From contig OY288242.1 of the NCBI GenBank assembly GCA_958450325.1, positions 64,929,562 to 64,993,561 of the forward strand: 64,000 nt of DNA, in the 5' to 3' direction. The translations under genes were made by a program, and so were the position numbers. The stretch is from Agrostemma githago. Lineage: Eukaryota; Streptophyta; Magnoliopsida; Caryophyllales; Caryophyllaceae. Numbering within the stretch: position 1 is the first letter of the stretch; the number at the start of each line of letters is the position of its first letter. A model generated the notes under the pieces. That model did no database searches, was not told where the DNA came from, and saw only the letters and a program-made list of their open reading frames with translations. This document shows positions 1 through 10,311 of the stretch, one piece after another.

Positions 1-490
1 TATAGAGTCTCAAGCAACTGAAAAGTGACGGTAAGGTCATCACCACCACTTACCTCATAAGTTGCGAAAAACTCACAAGTCAATTTTCAAAAAGTCTCCT
101 CGGACGAGGTATAAAATTTAATCAGTCAGAGATTTTGGCACATTGTTCGGACCTGCGGTTCAATTTCCATTCGCTTATGAACATCCCAAGCTGCCCAACG
201 AGTTGGCTCGATGCGACAGTTCCAAAAAAAATAAACTTTTCTAATTGGGATTTTTAGGCGAAACAGACATTAAACTCGGTGTGACGAAAATCACGAAGAA
301 TTGAAGGGTATGGTACCTCTAGCAGAACCGGTTGTTTGTGCAAGACGGAGCCTTGTGCATAAACGGGTATCGGGACAAATTCGTCCCGGAATTTGGTCGG
401 CTCGTCGGAACGTGAAGAGGACGTCGAACCCGAATGGCGATTGAGAATGGATGATAACCTCTTCCGTGCAGTTTGCTTAAATCCTCTCAT
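1..490 (-). pseudogene. ATHILA ORF-1-like protein, N-terminal half, broken (element B)
   Basis: The ORF starts at a minus-strand ATG (490) and reads MRGFKQTARKRLSSILNRH, matching the basic N-terminus of the copy at 21497 (MRRFKQTARKRLLSVFNRQ). The frame is lost near 254 and the homology continues in other frames to position 1. The family is the unknown-function ORF-1 protein of Athila elements (Pfam ATHILA). The start is chosen because the two copies agree there and the upstream leader contains stops in B. Function is unknown, and this copy is not translatable as one protein. Confidence 0.7.
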
Positions 491-590
491 TCTTGATGAT
501 TGTATTGGGTGATTATGGTGATGGAGGTTAGGGTTTGGGTTGTCAAAAATCGGGTCAATTTCTCAAACAGAATTCCTAGAAGATGATAGG
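1..590 (-). mobile_element. Element B, 3'-side interior fragment (Athila-like)
   Basis: This is the distal interior of a minus-strand Athila-like element. It aligns in reverse complement with 21430-21990 of element C, including the leader before the second ORF and the first half of that ORF. It is separated from the rest of B (11932 onward) by insertion of element A at 590/591. Joining the two flanks and removing one ATAGG copy restores the same sequence order that C has around 21380-21420, so the nesting order is seen directly. The remainder of B, including its 3' LTR, lies off the left edge. Confidence 0.85.
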
Positions 591-1275
591 TGATTGGGGT
601 CGGCAGCCTGACACTAGCGGCCTGCTAAGCAGGCTCCCAGAGGATTGTCAATTAAAGCCCAGAAACCGACCCAGCAAACAGTCAAAATGAAGAACATATA
701 AGTAGGAAGAACTACTAAGGAAAATAGCCGACCGTCGGGCCAGCAGGGTGACGCAGCCTGCTGGAGCCTAGCTCTCACAGCTCAAAACCCGTCTACCCTC
801 TGGATAGATCCTCGCAGGCGGGGCAGGAATCCCTAGGGGCCCTCTCGTCATTTTGCCTAAGGTAATTGAGAGTGGGTGGATGAGAAGACGCCACTTGTCA
901 CCTCCTTATCCACCCATTCTCCTTCTACTCCCCTCTCTTGTTGGAAGGTATAAATACTCTCCCATTTCCCACAAGGAGGGGGTTGAATTTTCTCTCTCTA
1001 GAACTCTTACTCTAAAATTTCCGCCCAGTTCCTCACGAGCTGGGTTTCTCAAGGCATCCACAGACTAACTTAGGCATCGGAGAGGGTTTCCTCGGACAAC
1101 CTCCGAGGCCCTGTGCGTTCTCTGTGCAGGGAGCCTGCCCAATCCGCCGGAAAGGTCCGACTGAAGGAGTAGGAGGAAGGAGAGTGTCAAGATTGATCAG
1201 TGAACATTCAGAGCAACACCGAACGATTCAAATCCGAATTCCACGTCGGGTTAATTGATTCCAATAACTGGAACA
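591..1275 (+). repeat. Element A 5' LTR
   Basis: This 685-bp LTR begins TGATTGGGG and ends CCGGAACA-like (here CTGGAACA). A hairpin, GCCTGCTAAGCAGGC, lies at 620-634. An 8-bp inverted pair CCAGCAGG/CCTGCTGG lies at 740-764. A TATA box is at 949-956. It pairs with 11247-11931. Confidence 0.92.
949..956 (+). promoter_or_regulatory. TATA box in 5' LTR of element A
   Basis: TATAAATA lies in a GC-balanced context downstream of a pyrimidine-rich stretch, at about the middle of the LTR. The equivalent site in the 3' LTR is TATAAACA at 11605-11612. It is the likely core promoter for the genomic RNA. Confidence 0.6.
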
Positions 1276-1278
1276 ATT

Positions 1279-1296
1279 TGGCGCCGTTTGTGGGGA
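1279..1296 (+). other. Primer binding site, tRNA-Asp type
   Basis: TGGCGCCGTTTGTGGGGA starts three bases after the 5' LTR. It matches the complement of the 3' end of plant tRNA-Asp (TGGCGCCGTTGCCGGGGA) at all but three positions. Tat and Athila elements commonly use this primer. Confidence 0.8.
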
Positions 1297-1373
1297 AGAT
1301 CTGGTTGTATCCACGAGTTACCCACAAAAATCAACCATTCCCAATTACAAAAACTAAACCAATCAAAGTAATC

Positions 1374-2960
1374 ATGCCGGAAATCGTTGACACCAGTATA
1401 GGGGTAGGTCCGACGGTCCCACCGGTGACCCCCCTATACGGCATGCCGCAGCCAGAGAGGGCTCCTCCCACCACGACCCTGGGGATGGGAGGAACCAGTC
1501 TCCTGGGCATGCCAAATGCTGCTGTAGCACCAGAGTTGGGGGCACACCCAGGGCACACTCTGAACCTGACCCCAGCTCAGATGGTACAGACAGCTGCCTT
1601 CTTCTCTGCAATGCTAAACCAGGAGTTCACTCCTGAGGACCTGGTAGGCAGGGTCGCAACGACCCCCAGGCAGCCACCCTCAATGAATAGGGATGGAGCT
1701 GGGGGCACGAAGCGAACCGCCGCCAGAAACGCCCAGAGGAAAGCAAGAAGGACAGCTCAAATATACGCGCAGGTGCAGAAGCGTATCACAACAGGCAGCC
1801 CAGAGCCACCTGCCCAACAACAGGCGTTCTCCATTCACACAACAGAATCCGCGTCTGGAGAGCCGAGAGGTCTATCCCAGGGATTGCGGGAGCGGATGAG
1901 GCACAAGGAATCTGCCTCCAAGCGCCTGGGAGAAAAGCAGGGCAGAGTCTTCTCCAGGTTAACGCCGGCAGCCAAGGGATAGCCAGCCCCAGGGTTGTCC
2001 CAAAGCCTGTAGTCTAGGCTTAACCGGGGGCAGCCGCTTGAATCCAGATACCACCAGGGTGACAACCTCTGCCAGTCCCGGAGAAAACGGTCCAGGCAAA
2101 TCTCCCCTAATACGGAGGATGAAGCTGCAAGCAGGCGGCCACCAAGGCACCGCTCCCCCAGTACGAGGAAACCGATCCCTAGACATGGGGATACTCACGG
2201 TAACCAGTCTGGGGAAAGCAGGTCACGAATGGTGGGCAGGCCCACAAAAACTCCTCTTCATCCCGATGTACAAGAATACCCCATCCCGAATATCAAAATG
2301 CCCACCATCAAGTTTGACGGAACCAGAGACCCAGAGGATCATCTGGCGGCATTATTTGAGATTCACATGGGCATGTATGACGTGGATGACGCAATCTGGT
2401 GTAAAATCTTCCCAACCACCCTGGTATGACTTGCACAAGGATGGTTCAGGGACCTTCGCCAGGGATCGATCAGCTTCTTTATAGAGTTAGCCGAGGCCTT
2501 CCTTGAGCAATATGCAGGGAACAAAAGGAGACGCCTCACTCGTTTCGATCTCATGACCCTGAAACAGAAGAAGGGCGAAAGCGTCAGGGAGTACCTGAAG
2601 AGGTTTGACTTGTCCTATCAGCATGTCAGAGAGATCGATGATTTCACCGCTGCTTACGCCCTGACAATCTCCCTGCTCCCAGGGGAAATGAAGAATCAGA
2701 TGATCAGGGCCCAGCCTGAAACCTTGGCCAAGGCCAGGAAAATCGCTGAAGGGTTTATTCTGTAGGAAGAGTTTCACAGCCTGCCGGATACCCCTGCAGG
2801 CCAAGCAAGGCCGCAAGGGGGACCGCAGGGTGGACGTGGCAGAAACGAGCCAGGCAAACAGAGAGAGAAGGGAGACACCCCCAAGAAAGAATGCACAACA
2901 TACCAGCCAAGATTTGACAGCTACACGGCCCTCAATAGGTCGAGGGCAGAAATCTTCGAG
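1374..2960 (+). pseudogene. Element A gag, interrupted by in-frame stops
   Basis: One reading frame runs from ATG 1374 into pol, broken by TAG at 1980, TAG at 2010, TGA at 2427 and TAG at 2763. The capsid-like retrotransposon gag domain is at about 2280-2760, with motifs such as KMPTIKFDGTRDPEDH and VREYLKRFDLSYQHVREID. A Tat-type zinc knuckle follows at about 3024-3080 (CTFHDCIGHTTEEC) at the gag/pol boundary. The start is chosen as the first ATG after the primer site; the frame is also open upstream into the LTR. Gag would form the virus-like particle in the cytoplasm. Every stop could have come from CAG or CGA by one C-to-T change. Confidence 0.85.
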
Positions 2961-5712
2961 TTGGAAAAAGAAACAGCAAAATGGACTCGTCCAAACAAGC
3001 TGCGCAGCCCAAAGGGGGATCCTAAAAAATTCTGCACGTTCCACGATTGCATAGGCCATACCACGGAGGAATGCCGACACTTAAAAGATGAAATAGAGAA
3101 ACTTATAAGAAACGGCTGGCTGAGTAACTATGCAACAAGGAACAAACCCCAAAAGAAGGCGGCGGACAAACCTGAAGGCTCAGCCCAAAATCGCATGATC
3201 ATCCATGTAGTGTCAGGAGATGCAGAGGGGCGGACCAGCAGACGAGGCCAGAAAAGGCAGATCCGCGAATTGCGGAACCAAATTTGCTACGCCGAGAGGG
3301 CAGGAAGTCCAAGAGGAACTACCCTAAGCATCACCCCTGAAGATGCAGGGAGAGTCGTGTACCTGCATAGTGACCCTCTGGTCTTAACTCTTGAAATTAG
3401 CAATCACATTGTCAAGAGATGCATGGTGGACACTGGCGCCTATACAAACCTCTTGTACAAAGACGCTTTTGAGAAAATGAATCTAGAAAAAGGACATCTG
3501 AAGCCGGCCCCTGGATCTTTGTATGGGTTCAGTGGGGCACGTGTGCTACCCATGGGAGTTATCGACCTGCCGGTAACATTCGGGGAGGAGGCCTCGGCCA
3601 GAAATATCAGGGCATCATTTGTTGTGGTGGACGCCAAGTCTGCGTACAACGCCCTGATAGGGCGAGCCACCCTAGATGAAATAGAAGCTGTTGTGTCAAT
3701 CAGGGCCCTCACCATAGCCTATGTGACAGACTTTGGCATGGAGGGGAAGGTCCATGGGGATCAGGAGTCGGCCAGACACTGTTACTCCGTGGCCCTGCAA
3801 GCCCATGAGACAGAAAGGAAAGGAAAGCGAAAAGCCAAAAGCTCTCCCAGCAGGGAGTGCGAAATCCCGGCTGCCCAGCAAGAATCAGCCCACTTATTAG
3901 AGCCTGAAGGGGAGAGCATGTTGGTGGACTTAGAACCAGGAAGGCAGGTCCTCATAGGGGCCGACCTGGAGGAGTCCTACCAAAGGGAGTTAATTGCAGT
4001 CCTGAGAGAAAATAGGGATGTATTTGCTTACTCTGCAGATGAGATGCCAGGGGTCGACCCGGCTTTTATTGTTCACAAGCTGAACATTAATCCGGAGGCT
4101 CGCCCTGTGAAGCAGAAGAAAAGAAACATGTCCGTAGAAAAAGACACGGCGATAAAAGAAGAAATAGACAAACTCCTAAAGGCAGATTTCATCGAAGTCT
4201 GTGACTACCCTGAATGGTTGGCAAACGTTGTGATGGTAAAAAAGTCGTCAGGTGCATGGAGAATGTGCGTAGACTTTACAAATCTTAACAAAGCCTGCCC
4301 AAAGGACTGCTACCCTCTGCCCAGGATAGATCAACTAGTGGACGCCACTAGTGGATACACCACGCTAAGTTTTCTGGATGCATTCTCAGGGTACCATCAA
4401 GTGTACCTCTGGCAGCCAGACAGGGTGAGGTGCGCCTTCATAACCAGCCATGGCACTTACATGTATAAGATGATGCCATTTGGGCTGAAGAATGCAGGCA
4501 CCACCTATCAGCGGTTAATGGACAAAGTCTTTGAAAATCAAAAAGGGAGAAATTTAGAAGCCTATGTCGATGATGCGATTGTAAAGAGCAAGAAAGACAA
4601 GGAGCATCTAACAGACCTTCAGGAAACATTCTCCTCCCTGCGGTCATACAAGATGAAGCTGAATCCAAAAAAATGCACATTCGGGGTCCGATCCGGAAAA
4701 TTCCTAGGATTCTTAGTCAGCTCTAAGGGGATAGACGCCAACCCCGAAAAAGTTCAGGCGGTCCTAGATCTCCCGGAGCCTAAAACCATCAGGGACATTC
4801 AGCGGCTTACAGGCAGGATGGCCGCCCTGGCCCGATTTATCGCCAGGTCAGCAGACAAGTCCACCCCCTTCTTCAAAGTATTAAAGGGCAACAAGCAATT
4901 CAAATGGGAGGATGAACAAAAGAAAGCCTTCGAACAACTGAAGGAACACCTGAAGAAACTCCCTACCTTGGCAAGACCAGTGGCCGGAGAAAAACTGTAC
5001 CTATACATTGCTGTCACCAACACGACAGTAAGTGCAGTCATCCTAAGGGAGGAAGCAAACTCACAGCAACCCATCTACTTTGTAAGTCACGCCCTGGGGG
5101 CAGCCGAAAGAAATTATCCTTTGATAGAAAAGGCCGCCTATGCAGTCATTATCGCAGCCAGAAAACTTAGACCCTACTTTGACGCACATCCCGTTGTGGT
5201 CCTCACCGACCAGCCGCTGGAAAAAGTGTTGGAAAAGTTTGAGAAATCAGGAAGGCTGCTGAAATGGGCGATCGAGTTAAGCGGGCTGGGGATATCATAC
5301 CAGCCAAGGACAGCCATCAAAGCACAAGCCTTGGCTGATTTCCTGGCTGAATGTTCCCATTCAGGGGAAGAGGAGCCCCCCGCCGAAGAATGGATCGTGC
5401 ACACTGACGGATCCTCAACAGCCAATGGTGCAGGGGCAGGCGTGGTACGATGGAGTGGATTTTGAGCATGCGCTCAGATTCACCTTCCCCGCATCAAACA
5501 ACGAGGCAGAGTCCGATGCTGTACTCGCAGGGGTAAATCTGGCTAAAGCCGCAGGGGCAGAGCGAATTATACTAGCAACTGACTCCCAGCTCATCGCTAA
5601 TCAAATTAACGGAGAATATGAGGCCAGAGACCAGACCATGGCCACCTACCTTGAAAAAGTAAAACAGGAGTTATCAAGCCTGAAGTCCTATGAAATCCAG
5701 CAAATACCCTGA
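2961..5712 (+). pseudogene. Element A pol: protease, reverse transcriptase, RNase H
   Basis: An 834-codon open stretch continues the gag frame. It carries an aspartic protease (MVDTGAYTNLLY, about 3423), a reverse transcriptase with MCVDFTNLNKACPKD (about 4263) and the catalytic YVDDAIVKSKK (about 4563), and a first RNase H (about 4900-5330). A second RNase H-like domain begins with WIVHTDGSSTANGAGAG (about 5391) and resumes in another frame at 5425-5712 (ASNNEAESDAVLAGVNLA, LATDSQLIANQI). The frame changes near 5440-5465, and a TGA lies at 5710 just before an NRADALSKLAS motif. A duplicated RNase H is characteristic of the Tat lineage. Product function is reverse transcription in the particle; this copy cannot make the full protein. 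Confidence 0.88.
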
Positions 5713-6373
5713 TCACAGAATAATCGGGCCGACGCTCTGTCAAAGCTGGCCAGCTCCAGTTTGCAAGACATACCATTTTTCCGAGTCCGTTTAAGATCTG
5801 TTTGTTTGCAGCCTCGGCCTGCCCATTGGTCTGGGGGTGGCAGACGGCGGAATAGGCGACGGCTATCCCATGCCCCTCCAGGGAAGATGGGCAGACGAGC
5901 TACCAAGCATCCTCTGGTCAATAAGGACCACCAGAAAGGAGTCAACAGGTCAGACACCCTTTGGCCTGGTGTATGGAGCAGAGGCTCTGCTACCCATCGA
6001 AGTACGAATTCCTACCCTGCGATCTCAGCAATACAACCAGGCTGACAACGACGAAGCAATGGCCGAAGCTCTTGACCTGGTCCACGAAGTCAGGGAGGAG
6101 GCCAGCACCAACATAGCAGCCTACCAGCAAAGGATGAGAAAAGCATACAACAAAAGGGTGCATGAGAGAAGATTTCAGGTAGGCGACCTAGTACTAAGGA
6201 AGACACGGGCTGTTGGAAAATCTAGAGAGCACGGCAAACTAATCGCCAACTGGGAAGGCCCATACCAAGTGACCCAGATCTTGGGAACATGCACGTACAA
6301 AATCGCCAACCCAGCAGGCCAGGAGTTGAACGCACACTGGAACGCCGACACCCTAAAAAGATACTATGTATAA
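5713..6373 (+). pseudogene. Element A integrase remnant (C-terminal part)
   Basis: After the second RNase H (to about 5770) the sequence jumps to the end of the integrase core. A frame from about 5890 reads GRWADELPSILWSIRTT, then TPFGLVYGAEALLP, then the C-terminal domain ending at a stop at 6371-6373 after NADTLKRYYV. The zinc-binding HHCC module and nearly all of the DDE catalytic core are absent between about 5770 and 5890. This is an internal deletion, because sequence on both sides is collinear with Tat elements. The element cannot supply its own integrase. Confidence 0.82.
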
Positions 6374-6655
6374 CTAAGCCTTAATGAGATCACATCCATA
6401 GGGAAAAATACTGGCGGAGGACGATCAAAAAGAAATGTCGACGACTCCGACCAATCTTATGTTTTAACGAAATTTCTATAACACTCAAGAATTCATACTC
6501 ATTGTCTGTTTAAGCTTGCGCTCTCACACACAAACGAGCAGAGGGCAATAGAGGGAGGCCCACCTGTTGCCAGAACCAAGAAAAAGGGACACCCCAACAA
6601 AAAGCTTTGAAACCACTACCTATCCCCAAGCAGGAAGATTGCAGGTCACCCACAG
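6374..6655 (+). other. Element A post-pol untranslated spacer
   Basis: This non-coding stretch lies between the integrase stop and the tandem array. I see no ORF or strong motif in it. Confidence 0.5.
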
Positions 6656-7245
6656 CTAACAAGGACTGGGGGCAATTCCCCCAACCTTGTATAAAAAAGG
6701 CAAAAGCCCTCCCTGCCTGCCTCTAGGCAGGCAGGGAGCCAGCCCCCTGGACTCCAAGCAGAAACCAGGGAAAGGCCAGGCTACGCACGACTGACAAGGA
6801 CTGGAGGCAAATCCCCCAACCTTGTATAAAAAACGCAAAAGCCCTCCCTGCCTGCCTCTGGGCAGGCAGGGAGCAAGCCCCCTGGACTCCAAGCAGAAAC
6901 CAGGAACAGGCCAGGCTACGCACGACTGACAAAGACTGGGGGCAAATCCCCCAACCTTGTATAAAAAACGCAAAAGCCCTCCCTGCCTGCCTCTAGGCAG
7001 GCAGGGAGCAAGCCTCCTGGACTCCAAGCCGAAACCAGGGACAAGCCAGGCTACGCACGACTGACAAGGACTGGGGGCAAATCCCCAAACCTTGTATAAA
7101 AAACGCAAAAGCCCTCCCCGCCTGCCTCTAAGCAGGCAGGGAGCAAGCCCCCTGGACTCCAAGCAGAGACGAGGGACAGGCCAGGCTACGCACGACTGAC
7201 AAGGATTGGGGGCAAATCCCCCAACCTTGTATAAAAAAAGCAAAA
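6656..7245 (+). repeat. 135-bp tandem array with a hairpin in each unit
   Basis: About 4.4 copies of a 135-bp unit start at 6661, 6796, 6931, 7066 and 7201. Each full unit contains CTTGTATAAAAAA and a near-perfect palindrome made of CTCCCTGCCTGCCT, a 2-base centre and its complement. 135 is a multiple of three, so a long reverse-strand frame stays open (6656-7273); I treat that as a by-product. Tandem arrays between pol and the 3' LTR are typical of Tat elements. Confidence 0.9.
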
Positions 7246-7413
7246 GAAGCAGACTAAAACAAAGGAAAGGCATTCCATAGCAAAACCCATGAAGGGTAGA
7301 AAGTTTTTTACAAAATAACTAAGACAGAGATCCGGAAGAACAGATATTACAGACAGCTGGCAATAACAAAGGCTTAGCACGGAAAGTAAAACTATTACAA
7401 GAAAGGATAAGCA

Positions 7414-9783
7414 TCATGGAGCATCATGGCTTGGGCCGGCAGATGCCTCAGGTGGTCTGGCCGCCCGGGCCTCATTCTTAGCAGAGTAAAGGCTCCAAAA
7501 AGCCTCCTCATCAAACGCAGGGAACATTTCCCCAATCACCTCCATCACCAACTCCAGGGAAGAGTTGGCACCACTCACAAAGCTTGCATCCGCTGCAGCC
7601 TCGGTCTCCTCTGCAAGGGTCTCTTTTTCTTTTTTCCACTCTCCCTTGGCCTGCTCAAAGGCCGAGTCAGCTCTGGACAATTGCTCCTCCAAATCAGCTA
7701 CTTTTCCTTTCAGATGCCCCATCTCAGCCAGAGATAGGGTAGCCCGCTCCATTGACAAACGGCTCTCCTTCAGATCAGCTTCCAGCTTAGCTACTTCCCT
7801 CACAGCTCTCTCTCCCTGAAGTTTCCACTGACCAGCCTGGTTCTTTGCCTCCTCCAGCTCACCCTCCTGCCTTGCCAGCTTGTCCTTCAAGTTGTTTATC
7901 AAGGTAATGTCCCACTCCACTATAGCCAGGCGGTCAGGAGGAGGAGCCCCTGGTGTGACAGTCAATTCTTCGTCACTCAGGCGGCTGAGAGCCGCCAGCT
8001 CGGCAGACGCCAGCAAAACCTTAGAGGTACGCTGGATATATTGAAGCACCTGGTGAGAAGTTGAAGTCACGGAGTTTGTGAGGCGATCAGCCAAGACAAC
8101 GCCAGAGTCGGAAAGTAGACCTGATACGTCCACACTATCACCAGCAGTATAGTGGAACTCCGTGTTTTCCTCCGGAAAAGGAGTACTCGGAAGTTCGCGA
8201 GCAGGACGCTTTGCTTCTGGGGTAGTAACATCCGCCTCTAAATCCACCACATCAGCTCCAGAAGGCTCTCTATCCCTCTTTCTCCTCAGCTCCAAAGGGA
8301 CGCTCTCCCCGGTCCCCTCAGAGTTTACAGGGCGCGCTCCCTGAGAAGTTCGGGGCCCAACTGAAGAAACACCCTGCTTCTGACCAAGGGAAGGGGTGGC
8401 CCCTGAGGTGACCTCAGCCTCTCCCTCATGAATACTGGGAGTAGGGGTCGCCGGCTTTGATGACGGCAGTCGAGGGGGAAGAGGCAGTCTTCGACCAGCA
8501 GCGAAATCCTTCACAAGCTTCATTAAGCCTTTGCTCCCTTTCCTGAAATTCGCAGGGAGGGAAGGGTGCTTCGAGAGAACGACAAGTTCCTCGCTCAAGC
8601 CTAATCTCCTAACCTGTTTCCTTGTCCACCGCCAAGAGGTGGAAGCTGCAGAAAAGGAGGGGCAGTCAGCTAAAAAACAAACAGAAATAAAGTCTCTGAA
8701 AAATCGCGACAGTAAAAACCCCCTAGAACTACCTTCAAGGCCGGGAATCAGGGCCAAGGGGAGCAAATACTCGTCTGTCGCTATAAGCTCCGCGTGAGGA
8801 AGCCAGAAAGCAGGGCCAGAAGCACCGTGTTTATCCGCAACAATTTCAAACTTTTTGATCAAAATCTCCTCCTCCGGACTTAGCTTAACCTCCAGGGCCT
8901 TCCCCCCGACACCTGGGTGGTATTCCTCGCGAGTTTCCTTGCGGGTGTGAACATGGTTCCTAAAATGCCTAGGAATCTTCCACCCTGACGCGCTATGTAC
9001 GTACAAAAAATTATTTTTCCAGTCCTTCAGGCTCCTCAAAGCCGGCCAGACCAGGGCGTATTTCTTTTGTCTCTCCAGAGACCAATAACCAGGGGAGCCG
9101 TCCCCCCCTGAGGAGGATACCATTTGGAGACCAACCATGAAACGAAGGGCATCAATGTAAGGCCCCTCGCCATGAACAAGAGAGGTCCAAGTGTAAGCTA
9201 TCAAAGACCTAATAGCTGAAGCAGTCAGCTGAGCAATAGCGACATTCATCCCCCTGAAGGTCTCCTCTAGGAAGGGATGAAGAGGGAACCGCAGGCCGAA
9301 TTCTAAAGCCTTGTGGTAGACAGCCACACAACCCTCCAGGGGACAGCATACCGTGTCCTTTTCCCCTGGGACTACGACTGTATATCCTTCCCCAAAATTA
9401 TAGAACTGTTCGATTGCCCCGGCGGCGTTGCTTTCCAGAATCAAGTCCCTGTTCTTGGCCTCAGGGTAGGTCTTTAAGGGAACCAAGTACTTCTTCTTAT
9501 CCAAGTAATAAGTCTTCCCCCTCTCCCTACGGATGAGGGGGCCGGCAATCCTGGAAGGATCCACCTCCAGGGCCTCATCATCAGAATCAACTACATCAAA
9601 GGGGGCAGGCTCGGGTGATTCAGCACCCTCCCCCCTGTAATGGTCATCCTCTCCCCTGGGGCCAACCCCAGAAGAGGAGGCTAGGTCACGCCTATCACCG
9701 TCGCCATCCCTAGTCCTCTTAAGCAAAGAATTAAAAGAAAGGGGGCGGACTCGCGACATACTGGCTATGAAGGGAAATACCAA
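7414..9783 (-). CDS. Element A antisense ORF 1 (plant 'putative gypsy type transposon' domain)
   Basis: This is an intact 789-codon ORF on the strand opposite gag-pol. Residues 1-100 are acidic and low-complexity. Residues about 100-330 carry the domain of Pfam PF04195, recognisable by CCPLEGCVAVYHKALEFGL, LHPFLEETFRGMNVAIAQL and SLKDWKNNFLYVHSASGW. A Pro/Ser-rich linker follows, then a coiled coil at about 600-730 and an acidic tail. No biochemical function is established. Tat-lineage elements often carry such extra ORFs between pol and the 3' LTR, sometimes in antisense. It is still open although gag-pol on the other strand has at least five nonsense codons. A TATA-like motif lies about 190 bp upstream. 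A decayed homologue lies at 32923-35035. Confidence 0.82.
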   Translation of the reverse strand: MVFPFIASMSRVRPLSFNSLLKRTRDGDGDRRDLASSSGVGPRGEDDHYRGEGAESPEPAPFDVVDSDDEALEVDPSRIAGPLIRRERGKTYYLDKKKYLVPLKTYPEAKNRDLILESNAAGAIEQFYNFGEGYTVVVPGEKDTVCCPLEGCVAVYHKALEFGLRFPLHPFLEETFRGMNVAIAQLTASAIRSLIAYTWTSLVHGEGPYIDALRFMVGLQMVSSSGGDGSPGYWSLERQKKYALVWPALRSLKDWKNNFLYVHSASGWKIPRHFRNHVHTRKETREEYHPGVGGKALEVKLSPEEEILIKKFEIVADKHGASGPAFWLPHAELIATDEYLLPLALIPGLEGSSRGFLLSRFFRDFISVCFLADCPSFSAASTSWRWTRKQVRRLGLSEELVVLSKHPSLPANFRKGSKGLMKLVKDFAAGRRLPLPPRLPSSKPATPTPSIHEGEAEVTSGATPSLGQKQGVSSVGPRTSQGARPVNSEGTGESVPLELRRKRDREPSGADVVDLEADVTTPEAKRPARELPSTPFPEENTEFHYTAGDSVDVSGLLSDSGVVLADRLTNSVTSTSHQVLQYIQRTSKVLLASAELAALSRLSDEELTVTPGAPPPDRLAIVEWDITLINNLKDKLARQEGELEEAKNQAGQWKLQGERAVREVAKLEADLKESRLSMERATLSLAEMGHLKGKVADLEEQLSRADSAFEQAKGEWKKEKETLAEETEAAADASFVSGANSSLELVMEVIGEMFPAFDEEAFWSLYSAKNEARAARPPEASAGPSHDAP

Positions 9784-10311
9784 TGAAAGGGAAAGAAGGG
9801 GAAAGATTTAAAGAAGAGCTTCTAACCTAGAACGCCGATAGTCGCCGGAAAAAGTGACGGAAAATACTTCTTGTTCCTCACGTAATTTTCAGCAACGAAG
9901 GCGGTTTGGGAGTATGAAGGGATTTATGAATTTCAAAAAGAGTAAAAAGAAAGAATGGAGGAGGATAAGGGCTTATATAAAGCCCAGGAAGCCTAAAAGG
10001 CCACCTCTCTGACAAGACGCCCCCAACAACCTCCCACGTGTCGCGCGCTGAACACAAACTGTTCACTCCTTCCCAAAAAGGACCTCGAAAAATGAAAAAT
10101 GTCAGGGGAATACTCGACCGACAACGTCATCCCCGCATTCAAAAAAAAGAAAAAAAAAAGAATAGCCAAGTCGCTCGCATTTTTTCATTAACCTTAATGG
10201 AAAATGGGCAGGTTACATATCATGCCAGGCAGATAAAACATATACATAAAAAAAAAATACATAAGAGCCTAAAAATTCCGGCTCGACGCACCTATGCCCG
10301 GCTAAGCAGGC
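9784..10311 (-). other. Non-coding interval between the antisense ORFs of element A
   Basis: It contains the putative promoter of antisense ORF 1 and, at 10140-10162, an A-rich run on the plus strand (a T-run for antisense ORF 2 transcription). No coding frame is convincing. Confidence 0.5.
9972..9982 (-). promoter_or_regulatory. Candidate TATA box for antisense ORF 1
   Basis: On the minus strand the sequence reads CTTTATATAAG, about 190 bp upstream of the ATG at 9783. The gap is reasonable for a 5' UTR. This is a sequence match only. Confidence 0.4.

Noticed and set aside
1331..2198. Several reverse-strand ORFs in gag of element A
   Set aside because: They are shadows of GC-rich coding sequence with no domain or conservation.
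2961..5465. Intact, functional pol in element A
   Set aside because: Upstream stops, the RNase H frameshift and the missing integrase core make the polyprotein non-functional despite the long open frame.
6656..7273. A 205-codon reverse ORF with 45-residue repeats
   Set aside because: It is explained by the 135-bp tandem unit being divisible by three; no start context, conserved domain or homologue is evident.
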